Assembly: GCA_020049895.1 (NCBI GenBank)
Contig: JAGVLE010000025.1
Coordinates: 23,190-87,189 of the forward strand
Direction of reading: 5' to 3'
DNA from: Alphaproteobacteria bacterium
GTDB taxonomy: Bacteria; Pseudomonadota; Alphaproteobacteria; UBA9655
Length of the DNA: 64,000 bases
Positions 63,316 through 64,000 of this stretch are shown here, piece after piece (within the stretch, counting starts at the first letter, position 1; each line of letters opens with the position of its first letter). A program made the position numbers and the translations under genes. The notes beneath the pieces are model-generated. The model searched no databases, was not told the DNA's origin, and was given only the letters and a program-made list of their open reading frames with translations.

Positions 63316-63572
63316 GGTGAGACCGGATGACGAGAGGGAGCTTGAACTTTCTCTCTCTCATCTTTACGTATTAAAGACGGGCCCTTGTCGGCTCGTAGAT
63401 CTTTGACAAGTATAAATAGAAGGGATACGCGGGAAGTGGCTCGCAAAACGAGTCAGTTTTACGCGTATCGAGCAATCTAAGCATTAAGCTGATAAAGCTT
63501 GATGACTTATGATGCCAAGCGTTTTAAACATAATTCTTTAAGGAAACTTAAAGAAGGGCTCGTTAATTAATT

Positions 63573-63634
63573 GACAACCTTAGGGTAAACCTAAGGTTGA
63601 ATGAGTATGACTATCTTAAAGCCTTAGGCTTTAA
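63573..63634 (+). other. Leader hairpins before 16S rRNA
   Basis: Two perfect hairpins: CAACCTTAGG-gtaaa-CCTAAGGTTG and CTTAAAGCC-tta-GGCTTTAAG. Probable parts of the processing stem or antitermination leader. Confidence 0.5.
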
Positions 63635-63653
63635 GAATTAATGGAAAAAACTC

Positions 63654-64000
<347 letters not shown>

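Larger units (their letters stand above)
63143..63653. other. rRNA promoter and leader region
   Basis: About 510 bases without a supported protein gene: the divergent starts of the frameshift gene and the rRNA operon. It carries a strong promoter at 63287-63315, a leader with the hairpins CAACCTTAGG/CCTAAGGTTG (63574-63598) and CTTAAAGCC/GGCTTTAAG (63614-63634), and AT-rich sequence. Confidence 0.65.

Noticed and set aside
63176..63361. 61-residue minus-strand reading frame across the rRNA promoter
   Set aside because: Covers a clear promoter on the other strand and has no supporting start signal.

Overview
The window comes from an AT-rich alphaproteobacterium, most likely an intracellular Holosporales/Rickettsiales-like lineage. 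This is inferred from gene content and not proven by a tree. Alphaproteobacterial markers include CtrA, a three-subunit proton-pumping transhydrogenase, an NDUFS4-type complex I subunit, a DUF4167 protein, LpxI, a STAS-fused MlaE, a gene-transfer-agent-type terminase and the 5' end of a 16S rRNA gene. Most of the window is dense housekeeping sequence with short spacers and many overlapping genes.

Layout. 1-8.9 kb: partial ctrA, lolCD, prs and a split Mla lipid-transport system (mlaBE-F-D and a PagL-like barrel on +; aroK-mlaA-mlaC on -). 8.9-14 kb: nusB, tRNA-Ser and the lipid A cluster lpxD-fabZ-lpxA-lpxI-lpxB. 14-17 kb: pntAA-AB-B. 17-24 kb: an accessory stretch with an isochorismatase-like hydrolase, a lone terminase, a tiny LptM-like lipoprotein, a thioredoxin-like protein, a GNAT, and an unusual locus encoding a 52-residue secreted peptide followed by an exported protein with two nucleotidyltransferase domains; then a CPA2 antiporter and tRNA-Gln. 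24-35.5 kb: ldcA-accD, an L,D-transpeptidase, rpsT, dnaA-dnaN, ogt, eno, DUF4167, rnhB, coq10, lipA, rplT-rpmI. 35.5-42.5 kb: a small secreted acidic protein behind a CtrA-like box, tRNA-Glu, carbonic anhydrase, nitroreductase, corC-like and ybeY, small envelope proteins, ruvX, glmM, NDUFS4. 42.5-48 kb: gmk and hrcA-grpE-dnaK-dnaJ. 48-51.3 kb: a cysteine-rich secreted protein divergent from a BacA/BclA-type ABC transporter, the first copy of a MITE-like repeat, and HPF. 51.4-56.3 kb: rimP-nusA-infB-rbfA behind an attenuator-like hairpin. 56.3-59 kb: a UgpB-like binding protein, a frameshifted GyrI-like gene and a CDF transporter. 59-63.1 kb: the second MITE-like copy, frr-uppS-cdsA-pcnB and a gene split across two frames at an A-AAA-AAG slip site. 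63.2-64 kb: rRNA promoter, leader and 16S start.

The least explained parts are (i) the secreted peptide / exported double-nucleotidyltransferase locus, where the peptide stop overlaps the ribosome-binding site of the second gene and a hairpin masks its GTG start; (ii) the 15-cysteine secreted protein sharing a control region, with a perfect 20-bp palindrome and a CtrA-like box, with a transporter of the family that moves cysteine-rich host peptides in other symbionts; (iii) the A-AAA-AAG frameshift gene; and (iv) the two-copy MITE-like repeat. Functional links in these are inference.
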